Source of the DNA: Atlantibacter sp. RC6
GTDB taxonomy: Bacteria > Pseudomonadota > Gammaproteobacteria > Enterobacterales > Enterobacteriaceae
DNA: 64,000 bases
Reading direction: 5' to 3'
NCBI RefSeq assembly: GCF_014193285.1
Contig: NZ_JACHZE010000002.1
Span: forward strand, 248,001 to 312,000
The notes beneath the pieces were generated by a model. It did no database searches. It was given only the letters and a program-made list of their open reading frames with translations, and was not told the origin of the DNA. The translations under genes and the position numbers were made by a program. Below, one piece after another: positions 30,140 through 38,631 of this stretch (its first letter is position 1; each line of letters opens with the position of its first letter).

Positions 30140-30928
30140 ATGGCTTACCTCTCGCTTCAGTTAGATCGCCCTGCCATTGCGTCGCCTGTCCCGTTTAACA
30201 ATACGGCAGCGCTGGCGGACGCGCTTCGTCACGTCCTGCGCGAGCATCATCCCCATTTACTCGATACCGTAAAGTTTGATGAGCCGACGCCTGGCAATGC
30301 GCTGACGCTTGCCCACTGGGCGCAGCCCGAAACGCTGAACGCACTGATGGCGACTTACGGCGATCATATTTATGCCCATCAGGCTAAACAGGCGCGGGAA
30401 GCAAAACCACTGAAATCGCTGTGGGCGCAGTGGTATCTGGGCCTGCTTACGCCTGCGCTGATGGCGGTCGTACTGACGCATCCGCGAGGCCTGCACCTTT
30501 CCCCGGACGTTATCCGGGCGCGCTTTCATGAAACGGGCCGCGTGGAGTCATTCTGGATTGATGTTTACCCGCATCCCGCGCTGGCGAACTCCAGCCTGCG
30601 CGAGCGGATGGAGTATCTGGTAAGCGAGGTGTTAATGCCGGTGGTCGACGCGTTGGAAGAGAGCGGCGATATTAACGGACGCCTGATCTGGGGCAATACC
30701 GGCTATCTCATCAACTGGTTTTTAGGCGAATTGAAGCCACGCCTGGGCGAAGCCGCCTGGCAACAATTACGCCAGGCCTGCTTCTTTGAAAAAACGTGTC
30801 TGGATGGACGCGACAACCCGCTATATCGCACCGTTGTACCCCGTGAAGGTTTACTGGTGCGCCGCACCTGCTGCCAGCGCAATCGCCTGCCTGGCGTTCA
30901 ACAGTGCGGCGACTGCACGCTTAAATAA
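30140..30928 (+). CDS. fhuF: Ferric-siderophore reductase FhuF
   Basis: 262 residues, the same length as E. coli FhuF. It reduces hydroxamate-bound ferric iron in the cytoplasm to release it. The C-terminal CC-X10-C-X2-C motif (CCQRNRLPGVQQCGDC) binds the unusual 2Fe-2S cluster. Other family blocks: RFHETGRVESFWIDV, WGNTGYLINW. The start is ATG 30140; an upstream GTG adds two codons. A Fur box precedes it. Confidence 0.95.
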   Translation: MAYLSLQLDRPAIASPVPFNNTAALADALRHVLREHHPHLLDTVKFDEPTPGNALTLAHWAQPETLNALMATYGDHIYAHQAKQAREAKPLKSLWAQWYLGLLTPALMAVVLTHPRGLHLSPDVIRARFHETGRVESFWIDVYPHPALANSSLRERMEYLVSEVLMPVVDALEESGDINGRLIWGNTGYLINWFLGELKPRLGEAAWQQLRQACFFEKTCLDGRDNPLYRTVVPREGLLVRRTCCQRNRLPGVQQCGDCTLK

Positions 30929-30941
30929 TCAGTCCGTTTCC

Positions 30942-32285
30942 TCACGCCACCTGCTGGTTATCAGACTCCTGCGCCAGGCTTTCCGCCGCTTCCTGCGCCA
31001 GCAGCTGTTTTTCATACACCTTGAAAAACGGGTAGTAGATGATGGCAGACACGACCGCCAGCACGATAACCAGCAGCGCCGCCCGATAATCCCAACCCAG
31101 CGCCCATGCCCCGCCAATCGGCGCTGGCGCAGTCCAGGGCACCACGGAAATCACCCGGCTAATCAGATCGAATTTCATGGCGGCCCAGGCGAGCACCGCA
31201 TTCACCATCGGAGCCAACAGGAACGGGATAAAAAATACCGGGTTCATCACGATAGGCGTCCCGAAGATCACCGGTTCGTTGATATTGAACATGCTGGGCA
31301 CCACGCTCAGCCGGCCAATCGCCCGCAAATGCGCCGAACGGCTTCTCAGATAGCAAATCACCAGCCCCATGGTCGCGCCCGAACCGCCAACCACAATAAA
31401 AAAGGTCCAGAAGGCTTCCATAAAGATATGCGGCAGTGGCGCACCCTGCGCCAGCGCCGCCTGGTTGGCGGCAAGATTGGTCAGCCAGAACATTTGCAGC
31501 ATCCCGGAGACGATTGCCGCGCCGTGGATCCCGGCAAACCACAGCAGATGGCCAATCAGCACCGCCAGCAAAATGGCCGGTAACGAATCCGCCGCGGCAA
31601 CCAGCGGTTTAAATATCGACATAATCGCCTGCGGGATCAGCATATCGAACTGCGACTGGATCAACAGGCTAAGTGGGTAAAGGGTCAGCACGACCACCAG
31701 CACCGGGATCAGCAAATCAAATGAGTTTTTGATCATCGGTGGTACCTGATCCGGCAGACGGATGCCGATATTGTGCGCTTTCAAAAAGCGCATCATCTCC
31801 ACGCAATAAATCGCCACCAGGATCGCCGTGAAAATACCGGTACCGCCGAGACTGTCTCCTGGCAGCGCGCCCTTGGTTTTCGGCGCAGCCACCAGTAAAA
31901 ATGCCATCAGCGACAGCATAGCCCCCATAAAGGGATCGAGCTGATGGCTCTTCATATAGTGTTTGCCGAGGTTGTAAGCGATGGCAACGCAGATGTAAAT
32001 CGACATGATCCCCATGGTCATATCAAACGGCGACAGGATCTGCCCTTCGAACTGTTTCGCCAGCGCCAGCCAGCTGCGGGCAAAGCCCCAGGTGGTATCC
32101 GGTGAAAACGGTGGATACGCGAAAACCAGCAGGAACGACCCTACGATCATAAACGGCATCGCGGAAATAAAACCATCGCGGATAGCCATAACGTGGCGCT
32201 GAGATGAAATGCGTACGGCGACGGGACTGACATAGTTTTCGACAAAACGGAAGATGACATTGAATGCAGCATGATTGGACGACAT
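30942..32285 (-). CDS. PTS EIIC component, lactose/cellobiose (ChbC) family, orphan
   Basis: 447 residues, about ten membrane segments, the sugar-translocating subunit of a PTS permease. The family signature NINEPVIFGTPIVMNP (about 330) forms the substrate site. No EIIA, EIIB, phospho-glycosidase or regulator gene is nearby, so it must borrow soluble PTS parts encoded elsewhere or work in another way. Start ATG 32285 has AGGAG; the open frame runs 20 codons further. It converges on fhuF with only 13 bases between stops. E. coli K-12 has no gene for it here. Confidence 0.88.
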   Translation of the reverse strand: MSSNHAAFNVIFRFVENYVSPVAVRISSQRHVMAIRDGFISAMPFMIVGSFLLVFAYPPFSPDTTWGFARSWLALAKQFEGQILSPFDMTMGIMSIYICVAIAYNLGKHYMKSHQLDPFMGAMLSLMAFLLVAAPKTKGALPGDSLGGTGIFTAILVAIYCVEMMRFLKAHNIGIRLPDQVPPMIKNSFDLLIPVLVVVLTLYPLSLLIQSQFDMLIPQAIMSIFKPLVAAADSLPAILLAVLIGHLLWFAGIHGAAIVSGMLQMFWLTNLAANQAALAQGAPLPHIFMEAFWTFFIVVGGSGATMGLVICYLRSRSAHLRAIGRLSVVPSMFNINEPVIFGTPIVMNPVFFIPFLLAPMVNAVLAWAAMKFDLISRVISVVPWTAPAPIGGAWALGWDYRAALLVIVLAVVSAIIYYPFFKVYEKQLLAQEAAESLAQESDNQQVA

Positions 32286-32534
32286 CGCAATTCTCCTGTC
32301 AGGCGATGAAATGCAGATGCCAGTACCGAAACGATCACTGTGCATCCTTTCCCATACACCCTGCCTAAAGCACGGTAAAAGAGAGGGTTAGAAGCGACTT
32401 ATGGTATGAATCAGAGAGAGTTGACGACCTCAGTATTAATCCGCCCTGGCCGACCTGCAACCGGTTACAGTGTCCACTTTTTGTCATTGTGAAGAAGATC
32501 GCTAATTAGCAGGGTGTTAACAGGAGGTGAAAGA
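32286..32534. other. Divergent intergenic region, EIIC / YbaK-like
   Basis: About 250 bases with no gene. It should carry both promoters, but I could not fix either with confidence. A strong Shine-Dalgarno (AGGAGG, 32522-32527) at its right end serves the short reading frame listed next. Confidence 0.4.
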
Positions 32535-32573
32535 TTGTCAATTTACAAGGGCAGACTGGCTGTGCCAGATTAA
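32535..32573 (+). CDS. Possible 12-codon leader peptide
   Basis: A TTG-started frame, MSIYKGRLAVPD, behind a near-perfect Shine-Dalgarno (AGGAGG, seven-base spacing). It stops 26 bases before the ATG of the YbaK-like gene. It could be a leader that couples or attenuates translation of the next gene, or a decayed start of an older gene. Only the ribosome-site quality supports it. Confidence 0.3.
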   Translation: MSIYKGRLAVPD

Positions 32574-32599
32574 CAGGCGACAAGACGCAGGAGCCCGGA

Positions 32600-33058
32600 A
32601 TGAGTATTGAATCTGTACGTCAATTTTTTGCTGAACATGCCCCGGATATCGACATCATCGAATTAAACCAGAGTACCGCGACGGTCGCTCTGGCAGCCGC
32701 CGCGCATAATGTCGAGCCAGGCCAAATCGCCAAGACGTTATCACTAAAAGTGAAAGAAGAGATTATCCTGGTAGTCGCAAAGGGGGACGCGCGGCTGGAT
32801 AACAAAAAACTCAAGGCAGCCTTTGGCGCGAAAGCGCGCATGCTAAGCAGTGATGAAGTCGTGACATGGACCGGGCATCCCGTGGGCGGAGTATGTCCCT
32901 TTGGGCTGGAGCACCCATTGACGGTGTATTGCGATGTTTCATTGCAGGCGTATCAGGAAGTTTTACCTGCTGCTGGCGCCATCCATAGCGCCGTGCGTAT
33001 CTCTCCCCAACGGCTGGCGGAACTTACCGCCGCAAGCTGGGTTGATGTTTGCCAGTAA
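32600..33058 (+). CDS. YbaK/EbsC-type aminoacyl-tRNA deacylase-like protein
   Basis: 152 residues covering one YbaK domain. Family marks: the N-terminal AAHNVEPGQIAKTL substrate-pocket segment, VVAKGDARLD, the catalytic-type lysine region LDNKKLKAAFG, and PVGGVCPFGL. The family edits mischarged tRNA (Cys- or Ala-tRNA-Pro); which tRNA this member clears is unknown. It is a stand-alone protein, distinct from the E. coli YbaK locus. Confidence 0.88.
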   Translation: MSIESVRQFFAEHAPDIDIIELNQSTATVALAAAAHNVEPGQIAKTLSLKVKEEIILVVAKGDARLDNKKLKAAFGAKARMLSSDEVVTWTGHPVGGVCPFGLEHPLTVYCDVSLQAYQEVLPAAGAIHSAVRISPQRLAELTAASWVDVCQ

Positions 33059-33102
33059 TCATAACTGTATGGGCTATTCAGGCCTGCCCCGACCTGAATA
33101 CC

Positions 33103-33750
33103 TTACAGAAAGTTATTACGGTAGCGCAGGATATCCGCCGCATCCAACAACCCGGCGTCATTGTTGACGCCCAGTTTCAACATCGCGTTGAATTTATGTG
33201 CGCGTATCGTTTTGATGTTCCGCTCCAGGCAGGACGCGATTTGCGAAACAGAGTAACCATCCGTTAAATAACGTAGGATGATGCGCTCGGTAGGGCTCAG
33301 TAAACGGGGGCTATTGCTGATATACCAATGATTTGCATTAGCATCAGACGTCCGGCTGGCGTCATTGAGCAGCGCAGATAGCTCATCATAAAAGCGCGTC
33401 ACTGGTGAATCTTTATTAACCACGCCGTTAATAATAGTTTGCGAAAGTTGAGTAATGAGTTTTGCTTCATCGGTACCATTAACCATAACAATACGTTTCA
33501 GGTTCGGCTGCAAGGAGGCGATTTCACTAAACAATTGCAGGCATTCCCGGCGATGCTCCCGCGATCCTGATAACGAAAAAATAACGCCATGAAACGGCAC
33601 ATGCGTCTGCATCTGCATAAACTCATCACGGTGCTTAAAAAAGATAATACGGTACTGAGATTGCTTAGCAAAAAGTGCTTTCATTCCTGCTGCAATTAAC
33701 GCACAGGTTTCGAAAACCGCAATATTTAGTTGGTTGCCAAATTGTTCCAT
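33103..33750 (-). CDS. bglJ: LuxR-type transcription regulator BglJ
   Basis: 215 residues: a receiver-like N-terminal half without the phospho-acceptor Asp set, then a LuxR/FixJ helix-turn-helix (about 148-205; LSPTERIILRYLTDGYSVSQ). In E. coli BglJ forms a heterodimer with RcsB that activates bgl, leuO and others, independent of phosphorylation. The ATG overlaps the yjjQ end by 25 bases, so the yjjQ-bglJ operon is intact. No bgl operon is in the window. Confidence 0.9.
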   Translation of the reverse strand: MEQFGNQLNIAVFETCALIAAGMKALFAKQSQYRIIFFKHRDEFMQMQTHVPFHGVIFSLSGSREHRRECLQLFSEIASLQPNLKRIVMVNGTDEAKLITQLSQTIINGVVNKDSPVTRFYDELSALLNDASRTSDANANHWYISNSPRLLSPTERIILRYLTDGYSVSQIASCLERNIKTIRAHKFNAMLKLGVNNDAGLLDAADILRYRNNFL

Positions 33751-34430
33751 TGTTGTGATTCCATGTGCATAGATAATAAATTCAATTCCTTTAACCCCTG
33801 AAAGCTATTTATCCACCCATACATTTCTGCATTGGTTTTCAGGGACAGGCGACGCATGGCACTGTGTTTTTGTGCACTAATGGTTTTATTACTTTTCTTA
33901 AGTAATTGAGCTATCTGGTTTATACCCCAACCTTTACCTAATAAACGTAACACTTGTTTTTCTGAAGCCGTTAATAACGGTGTATTTTCTTCATCATTGC
34001 TGCTCTCCTGGCCTGCCATCAACAGCGAGTGGCTAATCCTGTCGACTTTCTGGCTCCCCAGAAAAATGGCATTCGCCACGGTTTCGATGGATTCGCAAGT
34101 AGATAACAGGGTGGTTTCAGGCCGCACCAGCCACTCTACCGCTTTTGAAAAACATGCTCTTGGAACTAAAAAAATCCAATGAACTTCCCGAAAACGACTA
34201 ATAAGTGAATAGTAAGACTCACATTCACGAGCGAGTTTCTGCTCGTCGCCACCCAGTTCAGCGATAACCACTGAAGTCCGCATTAATTCATTGCTACCAA
34301 TATTTTTAACATCAAAAAAATGTAATAGGCTCATTGTTTCAATATGGCTATCAACAACTTTTTGAAGACCCGAATGCATTAAGGGTGTTTCGCTAATGAC
34401 AATGCCTTGCCTGTTATAATTATGTAACAC
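33726..34430 (-). CDS. yjjQ: LuxR-type transcription regulator YjjQ
   Basis: 234 residues with a C-terminal LuxR helix-turn-helix (about 155-210; LTASEKQVLRLLGKGWGINQ, then KKSNKTISAQKHSAMRRL). The start is GTG 34430 with GGAGG upstream, aligning with E. coli YjjQ (MLHNYNRQGIVISE). In E. coli YjjQ represses flagellar and capsule genes, and the operon is silenced by H-NS. The very AT-rich upstream region fits such silencing. Confidence 0.9.
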   Translation of the reverse strand: MLHNYNRQGIVISETPLMHSGLQKVVDSHIETMSLLHFFDVKNIGSNELMRTSVVIAELGGDEQKLARECESYYSLISRFREVHWIFLVPRACFSKAVEWLVRPETTLLSTCESIETVANAIFLGSQKVDRISHSLLMAGQESSNDEENTPLLTASEKQVLRLLGKGWGINQIAQLLKKSNKTISAQKHSAMRRLSLKTNAEMYGWINSFQGLKELNLLSMHMESQQWNNLATN

Positions 34431-35102
34431 GCTTCCTCCATGAATACATGAATATATTCAAAACATTCTCGCCCTGTATGATTTGAGCTTTTACAATTAT
34501 ATAAATAATAGATTGAGGTGACTCTCAGGCATCGTAAAACCGCAGAATACTGACGCATTCTGCCTGAGTTCCGATTAACTTAAGAACATTCTAAAAATGC
34601 GCTTTAAAAGAGTCAATATGCAGAAATAAAAACTCAATTAAGAATATATTTATAATGAAAGTAAAAAGCGGCCACATGAAACCATAACTGTCCATTAATA
34701 AACACTATTTTACACCTTTTCTTTAATCAAGACTGGCCCGCTGCTTTTACTTTTATTTCATGCATCATTAAGAAAAATGATATCATTGACTTATCGCTTC
34801 CCTGACAATCTGAAATCCTACAAACATCAGTCATTAATAATCGAATTTCACCAGTAAAACGTGCATCAACACCTCACCCTACAATGGGTTCAATAATTAA
34901 TCCGCTCATCAATATCGCTTTTACGGCATCGATCTCATTAAACCGCTAAAAAGTGAACGTTGCGCAAACTTTCTGTTTCACGTGGTGAGCAAAAAAGGAT
35001 CACTTTCTACTAAAAACTTGATCCAAAGGACTAAGTGTCCTGCTGGACGGTATGTTAAAACCATCCTCTCCTCTTTTTGTTATCGAGCGTTTTGCCTGAA
35101 CC
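34431..35102. other. AT-rich divergent region yjjQ / yjjP
   Basis: About 670 bases, the longest non-coding stretch in the window and clearly more AT-rich than its surroundings. No reading frame looks real. It probably binds H-NS, as the E. coli yjjQ promoter does. Two mutually exclusive hairpins lie at 34524-34568 (CTCAGGCA/TGCCTGAG) and 34542-34563 (GCAGAAT/ATTCTGC). yjjP has no strong ribosome site in its last 20 bases. Confidence 0.6.
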
Positions 35103-35879
35103 ATGGAACAAGAAGTCGCTACGCAGCGAGAAGTCACTCGCTTATGTATTCAATGCGGTCTGTTTTTATTACAGCACGGTGCCGAAAGCGCTCTGATTGA
35201 AGAACTGTCGACCCGGTTGGGGCTGGCGTTAGGCATGGACTGCGTGGAAAGCTCCATATCCGCAAACGCCATCGTGCTGACCACCATAAAAGACGATCAA
35301 TGCCTGACCTCAACGCGTAAAAACGTCGATCGCGGCATTAATATGCATGTGGTCACCGAGGTCCAGCACATCGTTATTCTGGCCGAGCATAAACTTATCG
35401 ATCTCCAGACGGTTAAAAAGCGTTTTAACCAGATTAAGCCGCTGCGCTATCCGCGCTGGCTGGTCGTTACCATGGTGGGGCTCTCCTGCGCTTGCTTTTG
35501 CAAACTGAACAATGGCGGCTGGGACGGGGCGCTGGTGACCTTTATCGCCAGTGCCGTGGCCATGTATGTCCGCCAGGTCTTTACCCAGCGCCACCTGCAT
35601 CCGCAGATCAACTTCTGCCTGACGGCGTTTGTCGCCACCACGATTTCCGGCTTGTTGCTCACTATCGCGCCTTTTGTCCAGACTTCAACGGTGGCAATGG
35701 CCGCCAGCGTTTTATTGCTGGTGCCTGGCTTCCCGCTGATTAATGCCGTGGCGGACATGTTTAAAGGCCATATCAATACCGGGCTGGCGCGTTGGGCGAT
35801 GGCGAGCCTGCTGACGCTGGCGACCTGCATCGGCGTGGTGATGGCGCTGTCGCTGTGGGGGCTGCGCGGATGGGCATAA
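35103..35879 (+). CDS. yjjP: ThrE-type exporter subunit YjjP
   Basis: 258 residues. The N-terminal cytosolic part (1-115) carries [21 protein letters not shown], a ThrE-domain signature; about five membrane helices follow with [16 protein letters not shown]. In E. coli YjjP and YjjB together export succinate under anaerobic conditions. The two frames overlap by ten bases. Confidence 0.93.
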   Translation: MEQEVATQREVTRLCIQCGLFLLQHGAESALIEELSTRLGLALGMDCVESSISANAIVLTTIKDDQCLTSTRKNVDRGINMHVVTEVQHIVILAEHKLIDLQTVKKRFNQIKPLRYPRWLVVTMVGLSCACFCKLNNGGWDGALVTFIASAVAMYVRQVFTQRHLHPQINFCLTAFVATTISGLLLTIAPFVQTSTVAMAASVLLLVPGFPLINAVADMFKGHINTGLARWAMASLLTLATCIGVVMALSLWGLRGWA

Positions 35880-36343
35880 TCGATTTTATCTTTGCGCTTA
35901 TCCAGGACATGTTCCTGTCCGCAATTCCTGCGGTGGGATTCGCGCTGGTGTTCAACGTACCGCAGCGGGCGCTGCCGTGGTGCGCGCTGTTGGGCGCTAT
36001 CGGTCACGGATCGCGCATGGCGATGATGACGGCGGGCTTCAATATTGAGTGGAGTACCTTTGTCGCCTCGATCCTGGTCGGCATTATCGGCATTCGCTGG
36101 TCGCGCTGGTATCTGGCGCATCCGAAAGTCTTTACTGTCGCCGCGGTGATCCCGATGTTTCCGGGGATTTACGCCTACACCGCCATGATCTCCGCCGTGA
36201 AACTCAGCCACTTCGGCTACAGCGACCCATTAATGGTGGCGCTGGTCACCAACTTCCTGAAAGCCTCTTTTATTGTTGGCGCGTTGTCTATCGGCCTCTC
36301 CCTACCGGGGCTCTGGTTGTACCGTAAAAAGCCTCGCGTTTGA
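35870..36343 (+). CDS. yjjB: ThrE-type exporter subunit YjjB
   Basis: 157 residues, four or five membrane helices, the smaller partner of YjjP (ThrE_2 domain). [20 protein letters not shown] and [13 protein letters not shown] are family blocks. ATG 35870 lies inside the end of yjjP and gives the E. coli-like [14 protein letters not shown]; the frame extends further upstream only as an out-of-frame shadow of yjjP. Confidence 0.93.
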   Translation: MGIIDFIFALIQDMFLSAIPAVGFALVFNVPQRALPWCALLGAIGHGSRMAMMTAGFNIEWSTFVASILVGIIGIRWSRWYLAHPKVFTVAAVIPMFPGIYAYTAMISAVKLSHFGYSDPLMVALVTNFLKASFIVGALSIGLSLPGLWLYRKKPRV

Positions 36344-36354
36344 TCGTCTTGAAT

Positions 36355-36386
36355 GTCGGGGGCAAGCAACAAAAGCCGCCCCCGAC
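36355..36386 (+). terminator. yjjPB terminator
   Basis: GTCGGGGGC and GCCCCCGAC form a 9-base perfect stem around a 14-base loop. Confidence 0.7.
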
Positions 36387-36469
36387 TGTGCTACTATGGA
36401 AGAAGCATCGACAGCCTGGACTGATGCTTGTCAGCCTGTGTAGTTAACCTCCTGTTTTGAGAACGTTTT

Positions 36470-37015
36470 ATGTCTTCCAGAATCCTCACACCCGACGTTA
36501 TCGGCATTGATGCCTTTTATAACGACCCGCAAGGCGCGCTATCCCGCGCTGACAACGGGGCGCTGGCGGTATTTAAAGATAACGTCCCCGCGTTTTATGC
36601 CGTTTCGCCTGCCCGCATGGCGGAGTTGATGGCACTGGAAACCCGGTTAAACGCGCCGCAATCGGATGTCGCGCTGGAAGATCAGCTGTTTGACGAACTC
36701 ACTACGCAAAGCCATCCGGTGCCGGTGCCGCTGGGCAAATTCGCCATGTATCCGGCATGGAAACCCGATGCCGATTTCCAGCGTATGGCGGCGCTTTGGG
36801 GCGTTAATTTGATCCAGCCGGTCACCGATGAAGAGCTGGCGACCTTTATCAGCTACTGGCAGGCGGAAGGGAAAGTCTTTCATCATGTACAATGGCAGCA
36901 GAAGCTGGCGCGCAGCGTACAAATCAGCCGGGCCAGCAACGGCGGCGCGCCGCGCCGCGACGTCAACAGCGTGCCGCAACCCGATAACAGCATCCCCGAT
37001 GGATTCAGAGGCTAA
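36470..37015 (+). CDS. dnaT: Primosomal protein DnaT
   Basis: 181 residues. DnaT joins PriA-PriB-DNA and helps load DnaB-DnaC at stalled forks. The C-terminal DNA/PriB-binding region is visible ([20 protein letters not shown], about 84-103), with a flexible tail [13 protein letters not shown]. An AAGCATC/GATGCTT stem-loop sits in the leader. Two bases separate it from dnaC. Confidence 0.96.
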   Translation: MSSRILTPDVIGIDAFYNDPQGALSRADNGALAVFKDNVPAFYAVSPARMAELMALETRLNAPQSDVALEDQLFDELTTQSHPVPVPLGKFAMYPAWKPDADFQRMAALWGVNLIQPVTDEELATFISYWQAEGKVFHHVQWQQKLARSVQISRASNGGAPRRDVNSVPQPDNSIPDGFRG

Positions 37016-37017
37016 CG

Positions 37018-37758
37018 ATGAAACACGTCACTGATCTGATGACGCGCCTGAAAAAGATGATGCCCCGCGATATCAAACCGGCGTTCACAACCGCTGAAGA
37101 GCTGCTTGCCTGGCAACGGGAGCAGGGCAAACTGCGTTCGGCCTCCATCGCTCGCGAAAATCAGGCCATGAAAATGCAGCGTACTTTTAAGCGCTCCGGC
37201 ATCCGCGAGCTGCATATGAACTGCTCGTTCGATAATTATCAGGTCGAAACCGAAGGGCAGATGAAGGCGCTGGAGCGCGCCAGAAAGTATGCGGCGGAAT
37301 TTGACGGTAACATCGCCAGCTTTGTGTTTTCGGGCCGCCCCGGCACCGGCAAAAACCATCTGGCAGCCGCCATCTGCAACGAACTGCTGCTGCGCGGCAA
37401 GTCGGTGATGATCATCACCGTCGCGGATATCATGTCGGCGATGAAAAACACCTTCAGCGACGGCGCGGACACCACCGAAGAGCGGCTGATTAATGATTTA
37501 AGTACTGTGGATCTGCTGGTGATCGACGAAATCGGCATGCAGACTGAATCCCGCTACGAGAAAGTGATCATCAACCAGATCGTCGATCGCCGTTCGTCAT
37601 CCAAACGCCCCACCGGCATGTTGACCAACCTGCCCATCAAAGAGATGAATGCGCTGCTCGGCGAACGGGTGATGGATCGTATGCGGCTGGGCAATAGCCT
37701 GTGGGTCAACTTCGACTGGGACAGTTACCGCAGCCGGGTCACGGGCCGTGAAGTGTAA
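37018..37758 (+). CDS. dnaC: DnaB helicase loader DnaC
   Basis: 246 residues: an N-terminal DnaB-binding part (1-60) and an AAA+ ATPase with Walker A GRPGTGKN (106-113), Walker B LLVIDEIG and an arginine-finger region RVMDRMRLG. It opens and loads the DnaB ring at oriC and at restart forks. Operon with dnaT. Confidence 0.97.
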   Translation: MKHVTDLMTRLKKMMPRDIKPAFTTAEELLAWQREQGKLRSASIARENQAMKMQRTFKRSGIRELHMNCSFDNYQVETEGQMKALERARKYAAEFDGNIASFVFSGRPGTGKNHLAAAICNELLLRGKSVMIITVADIMSAMKNTFSDGADTTEERLINDLSTVDLLVIDEIGMQTESRYEKVIINQIVDRRSSSKRPTGMLTNLPIKEMNALLGERVMDRMRLGNSLWVNFDWDSYRSRVTGREV

Positions 37759-37780
37759 AAGCGCCAGATAACTCCTAAAC

Positions 37781-37809
37781 AGCAGGCGACAGGTTCTGAA
37801 ACGCCTGCT
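37781..37809 (+). terminator. dnaTC terminator
   Basis: AGCAGGCG and CGCCTGCT, an 8-base stem with a 13-base loop, followed by a C/T-rich stretch. Confidence 0.65.
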
Positions 37810-37892
37810 CCCCTCTCCTTCCTGCCCCTGTGCCCGTTATACACTAGCCGCGACTTTTGCCTGCGCCGCAGGCCAACCATGAGATCGCGCCG

Positions 37893-38390
37893 ATGAAATC
37901 AGTAAAACAGATGTTTCAGCTTGCCGCTTGCGGGGCAATGTTGATGGCAACCAGCGGCTATGCCGCGACCTGGCAGGAGAGCTTATCCAGCGCCGCCAGC
38001 CAGTTGAGCCAGACCCAGACCACGACCAGCGGCACGCAAAGCAACTCGCTTTCTTCGCTCAGCGGCCTGCTGACGGGCGGCTCTCAGGCGTTGAGCTCGG
38101 AGAACATGCCTAACGTGGCGGGTATCCTCGGTTACTGCATGAAGCAGAAACTGGTTTCTGCGACCAATACCGAAAACGTCAAAAATCAAATTATGGAAAA
38201 GTTAGGGCTGAGCACCCCGCAGGCCCAGACCACCACGCCGGATTACACCGAAGGTTTGATGGGTTTGCTGAATACCGCGAAAGGCGAACAGCTTGATCTG
38301 GCCACCATCGGCAACTCGCCGCTGGCGGAAAAGGTGAAAACCAAAGCCTGTGACCTGGTCCTCAAGCAAGGCGTTAATTTCCTGATGTAA
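37893..38390 (+). CDS. yjjA: DUF2501 secreted protein YjjA
   Basis: 165 residues. Signal peptide ends near residue 24 (ATSGYA before ATWQESL). The mature protein is small, Ser/Gln/Thr-rich at first, and ends KTKACDLVLKQGVNFLM as in E. coli; two Cys residues could form a disulfide. Function unknown. Start ATG 37893 (MKSVKQMF) matches E. coli over an earlier in-frame start. Confidence 0.9.
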   Translation: MKSVKQMFQLAACGAMLMATSGYAATWQESLSSAASQLSQTQTTTSGTQSNSLSSLSGLLTGGSQALSSENMPNVAGILGYCMKQKLVSATNTENVKNQIMEKLGLSTPQAQTTTPDYTEGLMGLLNTAKGEQLDLATIGNSPLAEKVKTKACDLVLKQGVNFLM

Positions 38391-38397
38391 ACCTCAG

Positions 38398-38419
38398 GCG
38401 GGTGTTTTTATACACCCGC
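38398..38419 (+). terminator. yjjA terminator
   Basis: GCGGGTGT-TTTTAT-ACACCCGC, an 8-base stem after the yjjA stop. Confidence 0.7.
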
Positions 38420-38631
38420 TTCCTCCTTATTTCCCCCACATTTTGCCGCTACACTGCCTGTTCCCGCGTAATGTGCGCGCAATCAAATAATCCCATAACT
38501 AAACCAATTCTTAACCACTACATACTTTGATGACACTAGAATTGCAGCTGTGTTACTGAAAAGTTAGATTGTGATGTTAAAAAAGAGAATTGATCTAAAC
38601 AGGCATGATGCCTGCTGGTGAGGATTTGGCG

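Noticed and set aside
30786..31583. 265-codon frame across the end of fhuF and the EIIC gene
   Set aside because: Out of frame with fhuF and antisense to the EIIC; Arg/His/Gln-rich, not protein-like.
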